Shown: positions 37,661-45,925 of the stretch, in pieces | Numbering within the stretch: the first letter of the stretch is position 1 | How the letters are laid out: every line of letters begins with the position of its first letter | Assembly (NCBI RefSeq): GCF_002162315.1 | Contig: NZ_CP021416.1 | Span: 744,001-808,000, forward strand | Direction: 5' to 3' | DNA length: 64,000 nt | Source: Sulfurospirillum diekertiae | Lineage (GTDB): Bacteria; Campylobacterota; Campylobacteria; Campylobacterales; Sulfurospirillaceae | Notes under the pieces: model-generated | What the model saw: the letters and a program-made list of their open reading frames with translations, nothing else | The model's database searches: none | What the model was told of the DNA's origin: nothing | Made by a program: the position numbers and the translations under genes

Positions 37661-39477
37661 GAATTAAGATTGTTCTTACTATCTTCATTTCGGTGTGGAT
37701 TGCCCTGCTCGTTAGGGTTTATTATATTAGCATTAAATCTAATGCCTATTATGAAGAGATTGCTAAACAAAATGCGGTCAAAGTAGATGAGTTAGCCCCT
37801 TTACGTGGGGTTATTTTAGATCGCAATCTTAATCCACTCTCTGTCAATCGTTTAGGTTTTTCTATTCGGATTAAACCGAGGCTCAGTTACAAAGTCAATC
37901 GTGCTGTTTTAGATGAAGAAATTGCTTTTTTAGCAGACCTTTTACCTGATTACAGTATCAAAGAGATGACCAAAGAATATCTCAAAGCAGATTCTCCTTA
38001 CAATCATGACTTTGTAGATGTTATTTCCTTTGTTCCGTACGATAAACTCATTCCTCATTTTGCAAAAATTTCGCAACATGAAAATCTTAGAATTGAGATT
38101 ACTTCCAAACGACATTATCCTTATGGTGCATTAGCGTCACATGTCATTGGGTATGTGGGTAAATCGAATACACAAGATATTTCTGAAGATGAAACAGGAA
38201 CAGCAAAGTTAGTTGGCTTCTCTGGTAAAACGGGTATCGAAAAATATTACAATGATGTTTTACGTGGCACAAAAGGGGAGAAAAAAACAAAAGTTACGGC
38301 TTTTAACCAAGAGATTGAGCAAGTCAGTAAAACACTTCCTAAAAGCAATGATTTGGTTTTAAGTCTTGATTTGGAGTTACAACGTTATATTGCAGAACTT
38401 TTTGGTACTGATAGTGGTGCCGTCGTTGTTCTGAATGCACAAACAGGTGAAATTTTAGCTGCAGCGAGTTTTCCAGAATACGATCTTAACAAATTCGTCA
38501 GCGGCATTACACAAGAGGAATGGATTGTTCTTGCCAATGATCTCAACCATCCTTTTACCAATAAATTGGTGAATGGACTTTATCCTCCAGGGTCTGTTGT
38601 AAAAATGGGCGTAGGTCTTGCGATGATGAATTCAGGTATTATCAATCCTACAACGAGCTTTGAATCAACAGGTACGATGGAACTTGGAGGTAGGGTGTTT
38701 CGTGATTGGAAAAAAGAGGGGCATGGTATGATCTCGTATGTTCGTGCTATTAAAGAAAGTTGTGATGACTATTTTTACAAAGCAAGCCTCAAAGTCGGTA
38801 TCGACAACATTGCTCCATTTTTGACAAAAATCGGTTTTGCGACAAAAACAGGGATTGATTTACCTCGTGAATTTACAGGAACGGTTCCAAGTCGTGAGTG
38901 GAAAAAAGCACGTTTTGGAAAAGGGTGGTCTCAAGGAGAAACCCTGATCACGTCAATTGGTCAAGGATATTTTCTCGTGACACCCGTACAAATTGCTAAA
39001 TACACTGCTTTTTTAGCAACGGGCAATGGTGTCACACCTCATTTTATCAGTAAAATAAACGATGAAACGATTACTTTCCCAGCGGATCCAAACATTGTCA
39101 GTGAAAGTGAAAAACGCTTTTTGAAAGTTACCCGTGAAGGTATGTTTGAAGTCGCCAATGTTCCTGGTGGAACAGCCGTAAATCATATCAAAGTAACAGC
39201 ACCTTTTAAAATAGCCGCTAAAACGGGAACCGCACAAGTAGTGGGTATTTCGCAAACCGATAAAAAACGTATGCGAGAAGAGGATATGGATTATTTCCAA
39301 CGTTCTCATGCTTGGCTTACTACATTTGGACCTTATGACAACCCTCAATATGTTGTAACGGTTCTTGTTGAACATGGTAGCCATGGTGGATCGGAAGGTG
39401 GTCCAATCGCCTCAAAAATTTATGATAAACTTTATCAAATGGGATACATCACTGTTGATGTGTCAAAAGGAAAATGA
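37657..39477 (+). CDS. mrdA: Penicillin-binding protein 2 (elongasome transpeptidase)
   Basis: 606 residues, partner of RodA. One N-terminal helix, PBP dimerisation domain (about 45-220), transpeptidase domain from about 235 with SxxK in PPGSVVKMG, the SxN-equivalent KESCDDYFYKA (SCD where many enzymes have SxN/SSD), and KTG in AAKTGTAQV. FGKGWSQGETLITSIGQGY is typical of PBP2. Starts at GTG 37657. Confidence 0.93.
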   Translation: MRIKIVLTIFISVWIALLVRVYYISIKSNAYYEEIAKQNAVKVDELAPLRGVILDRNLNPLSVNRLGFSIRIKPRLSYKVNRAVLDEEIAFLADLLPDYSIKEMTKEYLKADSPYNHDFVDVISFVPYDKLIPHFAKISQHENLRIEITSKRHYPYGALASHVIGYVGKSNTQDISEDETGTAKLVGFSGKTGIEKYYNDVLRGTKGEKKTKVTAFNQEIEQVSKTLPKSNDLVLSLDLELQRYIAELFGTDSGAVVVLNAQTGEILAAASFPEYDLNKFVSGITQEEWIVLANDLNHPFTNKLVNGLYPPGSVVKMGVGLAMMNSGIINPTTSFESTGTMELGGRVFRDWKKEGHGMISYVRAIKESCDDYFYKASLKVGIDNIAPFLTKIGFATKTGIDLPREFTGTVPSREWKKARFGKGWSQGETLITSIGQGYFLVTPVQIAKYTAFLATGNGVTPHFISKINDETITFPADPNIVSESEKRFLKVTREGMFEVANVPGGTAVNHIKVTAPFKIAAKTGTAQVVGISQTDKKRMREEDMDYFQRSHAWLTTFGPYDNPQYVVTVLVEHGSHGGSEGGPIASKIYDKLYQMGYITVDVSKGK

Positions 39478-39815
39478 TGGCACTTGTCGAGCAAGCTTTT
39501 ATCACACCTAAAAATCATGTAGATTTTAAAGCACACCCTATTATAAATAATCAAAAAGATGAGTTATTGGATTGCGCTATAGCTTTCATATCACCCAATG
39601 GCGGTGGTCCGAATCCTGATCATATTCATGTACATGATCACTTTTTTACAGTTATTAAGGGTGAAATCGAAATACATAGTGATAATAATAGAATTTTGTT
39701 AAAAGAGGGTATGTCATACCGTGTGAATGGTCAAAGTATGCATTCCGTGTGGAATAAAGGAGATATAGAAGCACAAGTTCTTGGTATTTCTTTACTTCAA
39801 AAGAATTGTATATAA
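39474..39815 (+). CDS. Small cupin-domain protein
   Basis: 113-residue single cupin. Metal-ligand-like pattern DHIHVHDHFFTVIKGEIEIHSD and a second part SYRVNGQSMHSVW. No substrate can be assigned. It overlaps the mrdA stop (ATGATGG; ATG at 39474 or 39477), so it is read from the same message, but it is not part of the cell-wall block I know from relatives, so it may be a later insertion. Confidence 0.7.
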   Translation: MMALVEQAFITPKNHVDFKAHPIINNQKDELLDCAIAFISPNGGGPNPDHIHVHDHFFTVIKGEIEIHSDNNRILLKEGMSYRVNGQSMHSVWNKGDIEAQVLGISLLQKNCI

Positions 39816-39835
39816 CATTGGTAAATTCTTACATG

Positions 39836-40414
39836 TTATATTGTTGTAATATCAATATTATATTCTATTCTTTCTGACACCTCTTGTGCTAAAGGTGCTC
39901 CAAAGAGTTCACGTAAAAGGTAAAAACCTAGCTCCAAACCAGAACTTACACCAGCAGCGGTAATAATCTTTCCATCACGGACTACTTTAGATGAGACAAC
40001 ATTGACACCATAAGCGGCTAGTTCATCAAAAGCAGTGTAATAGGTGGTTGCTTCTTTCCCTTTGAGCACTCCTGCTTCAGCAAGAAAAAATGCTCCTGTG
40101 CAGACCGATGTTAAGTAGGTCACCTCTTTGGAGTGTTTTTGAATAAAGTTTTGCATAGAAGTCTCTTTCATCCATGTCATGCGCCCCTTTCCACCTGGAA
40201 AAAGTAAAATATCTAACGTAGGACAGTTTTCAAACGTTACATCAGGCAAAATTCTCAAACCATTGAAGGCGTGTACAGGCTCTAAACTGGGAGCAATTAA
40301 AAGGACTTTTGTGCTGTTAGGTTGCACTTTGTTAGCGTAACTCAGTACCTCAAAAGGTGCTACAAAATCAAGCTCTTCGACGTTTGGAAAGATAACAATA
40401 CCGAAGGTTATCAT
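39836..40414 (-). CDS. DJ-1/PfpI family protein (isocyanide hydratase/ThiJ-like)
   Basis: 192 residues with the flavodoxin-like DJ-1 fold: FPNVEELDFVAPFEVLSYAN at the start and the nucleophile elbow TSVCTGAFFLAEAGVL (Cys about 105). AAGVSSGLELGFYLLRELFG resembles the isocyanide-hydratase and AraC-linked subgroup rather than PfpI proteases. Precise activity unknown. Minus strand, just downstream of ybeY. Confidence 0.75.
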   Translation of the reverse strand: MITFGIVIFPNVEELDFVAPFEVLSYANKVQPNSTKVLLIAPSLEPVHAFNGLRILPDVTFENCPTLDILLFPGGKGRMTWMKETSMQNFIQKHSKEVTYLTSVCTGAFFLAEAGVLKGKEATTYYTAFDELAAYGVNVVSSKVVRDGKIITAAGVSSGLELGFYLLRELFGAPLAQEVSERIEYNIDITTI

Positions 40415-40417
40415 AAG

Positions 40418-40837
40418 CTACTCCTCTGTTCTCACGATTAGGCTGGCAGGTAGATTGTACTGCTTAATCCATTCCTCTTCTTTAGCACGCATTTCTCCGT
40501 GATCAACTTCATGGTCAAAACCCAAAAGATGAAGCATTCCATGAATAAACAAAAGGGTAATCTCTTCTTCCACACTGTGTCCAAGCTCTTTCGCTTTTTG
40601 TGCCGCCAATTCATGATTGATAACGATGGAACCTAGTGGAGCATGAGGAAAGTCGTCAATGGGGAAGCTGAGGACATCCGTGGTTTTGTCCATGCCCCGA
40701 TGTGCCAAATTAAGCTCCTGCATACTATCCCCATCAATGATAAGAAGCTCAACTTCTTTTGGAGTATGTTCTTCACAAATCTGCTCCAGCATTTTTACAT
40801 GTAAAGCGATATTGAACTCATTTTCAATCAGTAGCAT
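40418..40837 (-). CDS. ybeY: rRNA maturation endoribonuclease YbeY
   Basis: 139 residues. Zinc motif [16 protein letters not shown] (H-x3-H-x5-H) and the upstream [13 protein letters not shown] block are diagnostic. Acts in 16S rRNA 3'-end processing and quality control. An in-frame palindrome encodes LHVK near residue 12. Confidence 0.93.
   Translation of the reverse strand: MLLIENEFNIALHVKMLEQICEEHTPKEVELLIIDGDSMQELNLAHRGMDKTTDVLSFPIDDFPHAPLGSIVINHELAAQKAKELGHSVEEEITLLFIHGMLHLLGFDHEVDHGEMRAKEEEWIKQYNLPASLIVRTEE
40794..40805. repeat. Dispersed palindrome TTTACATGTAAA, copy 10
   Basis: Exact copy near the 5' end of ybeY (ALHVKMLE). Confidence 0.9.
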
Positions 40838-40849
40838 GCAAATCTCCTT

Positions 40850-41854
40850 TTAAAATAGGCTTGGTTGGATTGTAAATGATTTGATAAACAGAGGCTCATA
40901 GCTCTCTTTATCTCCTAAAATAAGGGCATATGCAAACGATTTTTGCGCTAAAATGGAGAGCTCTTCGATGGTTTCAAAAATAAGCGTTTCTCCTTCAAAA
41001 GTGATATTTTGTTGGAGTTGCTTAGGTAAAGCAAGAATAATATGAGAGCTTTCAATCATGGTTTGCATATAGCTCAGTAATGAAGGCAGTAAAGAAGAGC
41101 TAGGTTCAAAAATGAGCACTTTGTCGCTAGAACCAAACTCTTTTTTACAGAGTGCATGGGTGACGAACTGCGGATAAAAATGTTCACAAAACCCTAAATG
41201 CTCTAAATTATACGTGATTGTGTGAGTATCACAAAAATGAAGTAAACAGAGCAGTTCTTCCACAAAAAGAGAAGGAATTTTTTGCTCATAAAGGTAGCGC
41301 TCTTGATGCCAAAAGGAAGAGAGAAAAAGTCCTTTGGAAACAATGAGAGGTTTTACATGTAAAGCATTTTCAACACGGTGGGCAACGGGAGCAATCTTTT
41401 GCACAAGGATGCTATCGCTGAGAGAAAAATGCTCTTCCTCTTTTGCACTGAGTAAAATTTTAGCAATACTAAAAAGATCTCCACGCAAACGCTTGATCAT
41501 TTTAGGAACATGAATCATCTCCAAAAGCGCTTCTTGTACGGGCGAAAGTAGCACAATATTGAGTGATTTTTGCGTAATGGTATACCGTAAAAGCTTGATC
41601 AACATCTGCTCTATGGACGTGACTTCGATCCATGCGCATTCGTCATCCTCATTCAAAAAAGGAAGGGTTGAGACAATGGCATAAGCCCCTTTATCCAGCG
41701 CTTGATGAATAGATTCGCGTGAAGCAGTCGTATCTATGAAAAGATCGCCATGAGAGATACGCGAACTCTCAAGCGATATAGAGGCAAACGCATCAATGGG
41801 AGGCAGGGTTGCAAGCTTCCCATCAATGATGCGTACAAAGTTATCTATTTTCAT
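40850..41854 (-). CDS. Orphan protein resembling a Mur-ligase N-terminal domain
   Basis: About 334 residues. Residues 28-75 (FASISLESSRISHGDLFIDTTASRESIHQALDKGAYAIV, quoted in parts: SLESSRISHGDLFID, ALDKGAYAIV) match the pattern of the UDP-MurNAc-binding domain of MurE/MurF. After that the ATP-binding GKT motif expected in a Mur ligase is absent (IVLLSPVQEALLEMIHV at its place), so ligase activity is unlikely. The metG neighbour in relatives is an unnamed protein of this kind. ATG 41854 overlaps the metG stop. One palindrome copy encodes ALHVKPL. Confidence 0.6.
   Translation of the reverse strand: MKIDNFVRIIDGKLATLPPIDAFASISLESSRISHGDLFIDTTASRESIHQALDKGAYAIVSTLPFLNEDDECAWIEVTSIEQMLIKLLRYTITQKSLNIVLLSPVQEALLEMIHVPKMIKRLRGDLFSIAKILLSAKEEEHFSLSDSILVQKIAPVAHRVENALHVKPLIVSKGLFLSSFWHQERYLYEQKIPSLFVEELLCLLHFCDTHTITYNLEHLGFCEHFYPQFVTHALCKKEFGSSDKVLIFEPSSSLLPSLLSYMQTMIESSHIILALPKQLQQNITFEGETLIFETIEELSILAQKSFAYALILGDKESYEPLFIKSFTIQPSLF
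41352..41363. repeat. Dispersed palindrome TTTACATGTAAA, copy 11
   Basis: Exact copy inside the Mur-like orphan gene, read as LHVK. Confidence 0.9.
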
Positions 41855-43788
41855 CCAATCGAAGCGCCGCTTTGGCGAGGACGTTCTGGGCGAACAAGGC
41901 ATAGACCTTCTTTATCTTTCGCCGCTAAAAGCATCCCTTGACTAAGGAGCCCTTTGATGGTGGCAGGTTTGAGGTTGGCAACCACACAGACTTGCGTGCC
42001 CACCAGCTCTTCAGGGGTATAATACTCACGAATGCCCGCAACAATTTGTCTAGGCTCACTCTCACCTAAATCAACTTTGAGTTTTAAAAGACGATCACTT
42101 CCTTCTAAAATACTCGCTTCTAAAATCGTTCCCACTTTTAAAGCCGTTTCAAAAAATTGATCAATTGTAATGATGGATTCCGCTTTGTGCTCTTTTTTAG
42201 TGCTTTTTGAAGGTTGTGCTTCTACTACTGCTACGGGAGCGGTAGGTTGTGCCATCAACTCCTCTTCAATGCGAGGGAAGAGGGGTGGTACTTTTTCGAT
42301 GGTAAATTCATCCAAAAAGTCTTTGCGAACAACCAGTTTGTCAAAGTTCGCCGTATTAATCTCAAAGCCCATTGCTTTGGCAATCGTCGCTGTTGTTTTT
42401 GGCATAACAGGGTGGAGTAGGACGGTGACTCGTGCCAAAATATTGGAGACGAGTGCCACAAGTGCTAAGGCTTGTTCGGTCTTTCCCTCTTTCATTTTCA
42501 CCCATGGCTCATGCACTGTAATCGCTTGGTTAGCAATACTTAGCGCTTTCCAAAGCTCTTCAAGGTAACGGTTCGTTTGGAGTTCTAAAAGGTTGTTTTC
42601 GACATTTTTTAAAATCTCATCAACGGCACCCAGTTCGCTCTCATGAAAGGTGTTGACATCTTTAGAGTTAATGACGCCATTGCTGTACTTCCCACTCATT
42701 CCGATGATGCGATTTAGTAGGTTTCCAAGTTCATTACCAAGATCAGAGTTGATGCGATCCATCAAGGCTTTTTGGCTAAAATCGCCGTCTTGTCCAAATG
42801 GAACTTCGCGAAGCATGAAGTATCTAAAATTCTCCAGTCCATAGGCGTCAGCAACCTCTTTAGGATTGACGACATTGCCTTTACTTTTACTCATTTTCTC
42901 GCCATTACGTGTCCACCAACCGTGTGCGGCAACGTGTTTTGGCAGTTCTAAACCTAGACTCATTAAAAATGCTGGCCAGTAAATAGCATGGAAGCGAAGA
43001 ATATCTTTACCCACGAGATGAATGGTTGCTGGCCAAAATGCCATATTTTTCTCATCAGTGCCATATCCAAGAGCCGTTGTATAGTTCAAAAGGGCATCCA
43101 ACCAAACGTACATGACGTGTTTGTCATCGTTCATTGAAGCAGGGAGTTTCACACCCCAATCAAAACTCGTACGGGTGATGGAAAGATCACGAAGCCCTTG
43201 TTTAACAAAGCTGATGACTTCGTTTTTCTTGCCTTTAGGAAGCACACATTTTTCATCACTGTTGTACCATTTAATGAGGTCTTCTTGGTATTTGGAGAGC
43301 TTAAAGAAGTAGCTCTCTTCTTTCACAAGGCGTGTTAGTTTTCCACAATCAGGGCATTTGTCTTCATCGACCAGTTGGGTGTCGGTAAAGAAGGTTTCAC
43401 AGCTGACGCAGTAGTGACCTTCATATTCACCTTTGTAGATGTCGCCTTTGTCAAACATGACTTGAAATGCTTTTTGAACCCCTGCTTTGTGGTCGGCATC
43501 AGTGGTGCGGATAAATTTGTCATAGCTGATCTCAAACTCATCCCAAAGGGCACGAAATTTTCCACTGATCTCATCGGCATAGGCTTGCGGTGTTTTATTG
43601 CGCAGTTTAGCTGCTTCTTCGATTTTTTGACCGTGTTCATCGGTTCCGGTTAAGAAAAATGTCTCATACCCTTTAAGTCGGTAATAGCGTGCCATCGTAT
43701 CGGCAATAATAGTCGTATACGCATGTCCGATATGTGGAACATCGTTAACATAGTAGATTGGAGTGGTAATGTAAGCTTTTTGGGACAT
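41851..43788 (-). CDS. metG: Methionyl-tRNA synthetase
   Basis: 645 residues. Class I core with YYVNDVPHIGHAYT (HIGH), a zinc knuckle CVSCETFF...CPDCGK, and NGEKMSKSKGN; anticodon domain to about 500; an Ala/Pro/Lys-rich linker; and a C-terminal EMAP-like tRNA-binding domain (about 545-645, VGTILEASILEGSDRLLKLKVDLG in parts). Standard for the phylum. Confidence 0.95.
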   Translation of the reverse strand: MSQKAYITTPIYYVNDVPHIGHAYTTIIADTMARYYRLKGYETFFLTGTDEHGQKIEEAAKLRNKTPQAYADEISGKFRALWDEFEISYDKFIRTTDADHKAGVQKAFQVMFDKGDIYKGEYEGHYCVSCETFFTDTQLVDEDKCPDCGKLTRLVKEESYFFKLSKYQEDLIKWYNSDEKCVLPKGKKNEVISFVKQGLRDLSITRTSFDWGVKLPASMNDDKHVMYVWLDALLNYTTALGYGTDEKNMAFWPATIHLVGKDILRFHAIYWPAFLMSLGLELPKHVAAHGWWTRNGEKMSKSKGNVVNPKEVADAYGLENFRYFMLREVPFGQDGDFSQKALMDRINSDLGNELGNLLNRIIGMSGKYSNGVINSKDVNTFHESELGAVDEILKNVENNLLELQTNRYLEELWKALSIANQAITVHEPWVKMKEGKTEQALALVALVSNILARVTVLLHPVMPKTTATIAKAMGFEINTANFDKLVVRKDFLDEFTIEKVPPLFPRIEEELMAQPTAPVAVVEAQPSKSTKKEHKAESIITIDQFFETALKVGTILEASILEGSDRLLKLKVDLGESEPRQIVAGIREYYTPEELVGTQVCVVANLKPATIKGLLSQGMLLAAKDKEGLCLVRPERPRQSGASIG

Positions 43789-43821
43789 CGGTCTTCCTAA
43801 TTAAATTGATTCATTGTATTG

Positions 43822-44019
43822 TTAAAACTCAAATCCGCCACCTTGTCCTTTAGCCATACTCTCGTAAACGGCTTTGACATAGGTTTTTCGGGTCTCACAC
43901 TCAAACATTTTTTCGCAGTCACTACAGGTTGCAAGGTTTTTGTTCTGCTGACATGTTTGCAAGAGTGCTTTTTTTTCTTGTAAATCTTGTTCGTAACGAT
44001 CGGTTACTTCACTACTCAT
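43822..44019 (-). CDS. Small cysteine-rich protein with CxxC motif
   Basis: 65 residues from ATG 44019, which overlaps the fbp stop (TATGAGTAG). Charged coiled N-terminus, then [19 protein letters not shown]: four cysteines in a zinc-ribbon-like spacing, and a glycine-rich tail. The same kind of gene lies between metG and fbp in C. jejuni as I recall. Function unknown. Confidence 0.65.
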   Translation of the reverse strand: MSSEVTDRYEQDLQEKKALLQTCQQNKNLATCSDCEKMFECETRKTYVKAVYESMAKGQGGGFEF

Positions 44020-44848
44020 AACACTTCCGAACACGTTCTATTTCCGCATGAGAGCCAAAGAAACAAGGTGTGGTGTCATGTGGATGTGATGGTGCAAGCT
44101 CTAAAATTCTACGCTTACCATTGATCGCCGCACCGCCCGCTTTTTCATAGACAAACGCAAAAGGGAAGACTTCAAAAATCATGCGTAGCTTTCCTTTGGG
44201 TACATCGCTCGTTGCAGGATACGAGAAAAGTCCGCCACCTTTGAGAAGAATCTGATGCAAATCTGGCACCATACCACCAGAGTAACGTAAACGGTAGCCA
44301 TCTGCAAAAATGGCATCAATCATTGCTTTGTGTTTAGGTTCCCATCCCATTTGAGTTGCACCAGGTGCATTGAGTTTACCTTTTTCTTTTAGCTTGATTT
44401 CTTTGATAAAAACAAATTCACCTGCTTTATTTAAACGATACATCTTAACATCGTCTTGTGCAATGACGAGTTCAACACGTGGTCCATAGACAACGTAAAC
44501 AGCCGCTTTAAGGTGCTTTCCCTCATAGCCACCTTCATAGATACCAAAGATGGAGCCAACACTGAGGTTAACATCGACAAGGCTAGAACCATCCAATGGG
44601 TCGTATCCCACACCGTAAATCCCGTTTACATGTAAAGGTGTCTTGCCTTCTTTTTCTTCACTGACAATCTCTTTAATCGAGGCAACTTTTGCAAACTCTT
44701 CTTCGATGATAAGATCGCTTTTAATGTCTAATTTAAGCTGTGTATCGCCGGTAGAGTTAATATTTTCAGAATATCCTGTGTCATCAAACTCAATGGCCTC
44801 TCTGATACGCTTTGCTGAGCGTTTGATTGCTTCATAAATTTCTTGCAT
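44012..44848 (-). CDS. fbp: Fructose-1,6-bisphosphatase class I
   Basis: Gluconeogenic enzyme, about 278 residues from ATG 44848 (AAAAAGG upstream; an earlier in-frame ATG at 44884 lies inside mobB). Motifs [26 protein letters not shown] in parts ([11 protein letters not shown]) hold the metal ligands; [20 protein letters not shown] and [11 protein letters not shown] follow. It is shorter than E. coli Fbp (332). An in-frame palindrome encodes PLHVNGIYG just before the catalytic motif. Confidence 0.92.
   Translation of the reverse strand: MQEIYEAIKRSAKRIREAIEFDDTGYSENINSTGDTQLKLDIKSDLIIEEEFAKVASIKEIVSEEKEGKTPLHVNGIYGVGYDPLDGSSLVDVNLSVGSIFGIYEGGYEGKHLKAAVYVVYGPRVELVIAQDDVKMYRLNKAGEFVFIKEIKLKEKGKLNAPGATQMGWEPKHKAMIDAIFADGYRLRYSGGMVPDLHQILLKGGGLFSYPATSDVPKGKLRMIFEVFPFAFVYEKAGGAAINGKRRILELAPSHPHDTTPCFFGSHAEIERVRKCYE
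44625..44636. repeat. Dispersed palindrome TTTACATGTAAA, copy 12
   Basis: Exact copy inside fbp, read as LHVN. Confidence 0.9.
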
Positions 44849-44853
44849 ATTAT

Positions 44854-45348
44854 TTAACCTTTTTGGCATTTTTTTTGTATCCAAGCAACAACTTGCTCGG
44901 GATTGTTTAAATCTAAAATCGCAATATGAGAAGGGATCGTGTAATCGCTTAATGTCACACTCTCATCAATGGCAATGGCATCGGAACAGTCAAAATAATC
45001 AACATTAAGCTTATTGCGAAAAATTGCAATGCGAGGGAGTGGAAGGGTTTTAAGACCTTCGACGAGTAAAAAGTCAAATTCACCTAGCATAGCGATGATT
45101 TCATCCAAACTTTTGTGATGTTTGGAAAAAAGTGTGGTACGTGTGGGAGAGGTGACAACGACTTCTGCCCCTGTTTGGGCAAATTTCCAACTATCTTTAC
45201 CCTCAACATCAAAAATAGCTTTATCACTTGGGTCATTTTTAATGATAGCCAGAGTATATTCAGATTTTAGAATATTGGCGACTTTGAGGATCAGCGTTGT
45301 TTTTCCGCTATCCGATGGTCCTGTAAAGGCAACGGCTAAGGATTTCAT
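44854..45348 (-). CDS. mobB: Molybdopterin-guanine dinucleotide biosynthesis protein MobB
   Basis: 164-residue P-loop GTPase-like protein. Walker [17 protein letters not shown] at the start, [19 protein letters not shown] near 90-110. MobB assists MobA in attaching GMP to molybdopterin, for molybdo- or tungstoenzymes such as formate dehydrogenase. No other cofactor genes are near. It is the first gene of the mobB-fbp-CxxC-metG run. Confidence 0.88.
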   Translation of the reverse strand: MKSLAVAFTGPSDSGKTTLILKVANILKSEYTLAIIKNDPSDKAIFDVEGKDSWKFAQTGAEVVVTSPTRTTLFSKHHKSLDEIIAMLGEFDFLLVEGLKTLPLPRIAIFRNKLNVDYFDCSDAIAIDESVTLSDYTIPSHIAILDLNNPEQVVAWIQKKCQKG

Positions 45349-45448
45349 TTTTTCCTGCTTTTTATGTTATTATCATAGTAATAATAGCAAAAAAAGATTT
45401 AGCTTTTGATGAGATGCGAAGAATAAGAGCTGAAGATGGAGAGCAATA

Positions 45449-45925
45449 ATGCGATATGGTTTGATGGTTTTAGTTGTTTTAATACTGCAAGGATGCGCTA
45501 CGAAGTTAGCCGATGATCAACATGAAAAATTGATGGATTATGGGATGTTCAACTCTAAAAAAATAGAGATCAAAAATTCTGAAACATCGAAGACATACGT
45601 GACAATTACCTATTTAAATCCGATTAGTCATGAATTAATTACACAAGAGAGTGAAAAATTTATCGTTGGTACGTATATGGCAACAGGGGATGGCTCTTTT
45701 GAAAAAGTTACACTTTCTGGTTTTAAAGTCAATGGCTCAGATAAAAATCTCACCGTGACACCTCTTCCCCAAGAAGCGCCGCTCCTCAAGCTTGTTTCAA
45801 GTACAAATGCTTGGACCAACTATGTGTTAGTCCAAGCGCCTAAAACAGAACAGGTTAAAATGGAATTTAGTTTCGAAAACGATCAGTCAAAGAGGGTGAC
45901 AACAAATTTTCAAAAAGATTACTAA
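45449..45925 (+). CDS. Small lipoprotein of unknown function
   Basis: 158 residues with lipobox LILQGC (Cys16), then a beta-rich domain (KTYVTITYLNPISHELI, VLVQAPKTEQVKMEFSFEND). The only plus-strand gene in a minus-strand block; its last 59 nt overlap the end of slt tail to tail. The same arrangement is remembered from C. jejuni. Confidence 0.7.
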   Translation: MRYGLMVLVVLILQGCATKLADDQHEKLMDYGMFNSKKIEIKNSETSKTYVTITYLNPISHELITQESEKFIVGTYMATGDGSFEKVTLSGFKVNGSDKNLTVTPLPQEAPLLKLVSSTNAWTNYVLVQAPKTEQVKMEFSFENDQSKRVTTNFQKDY

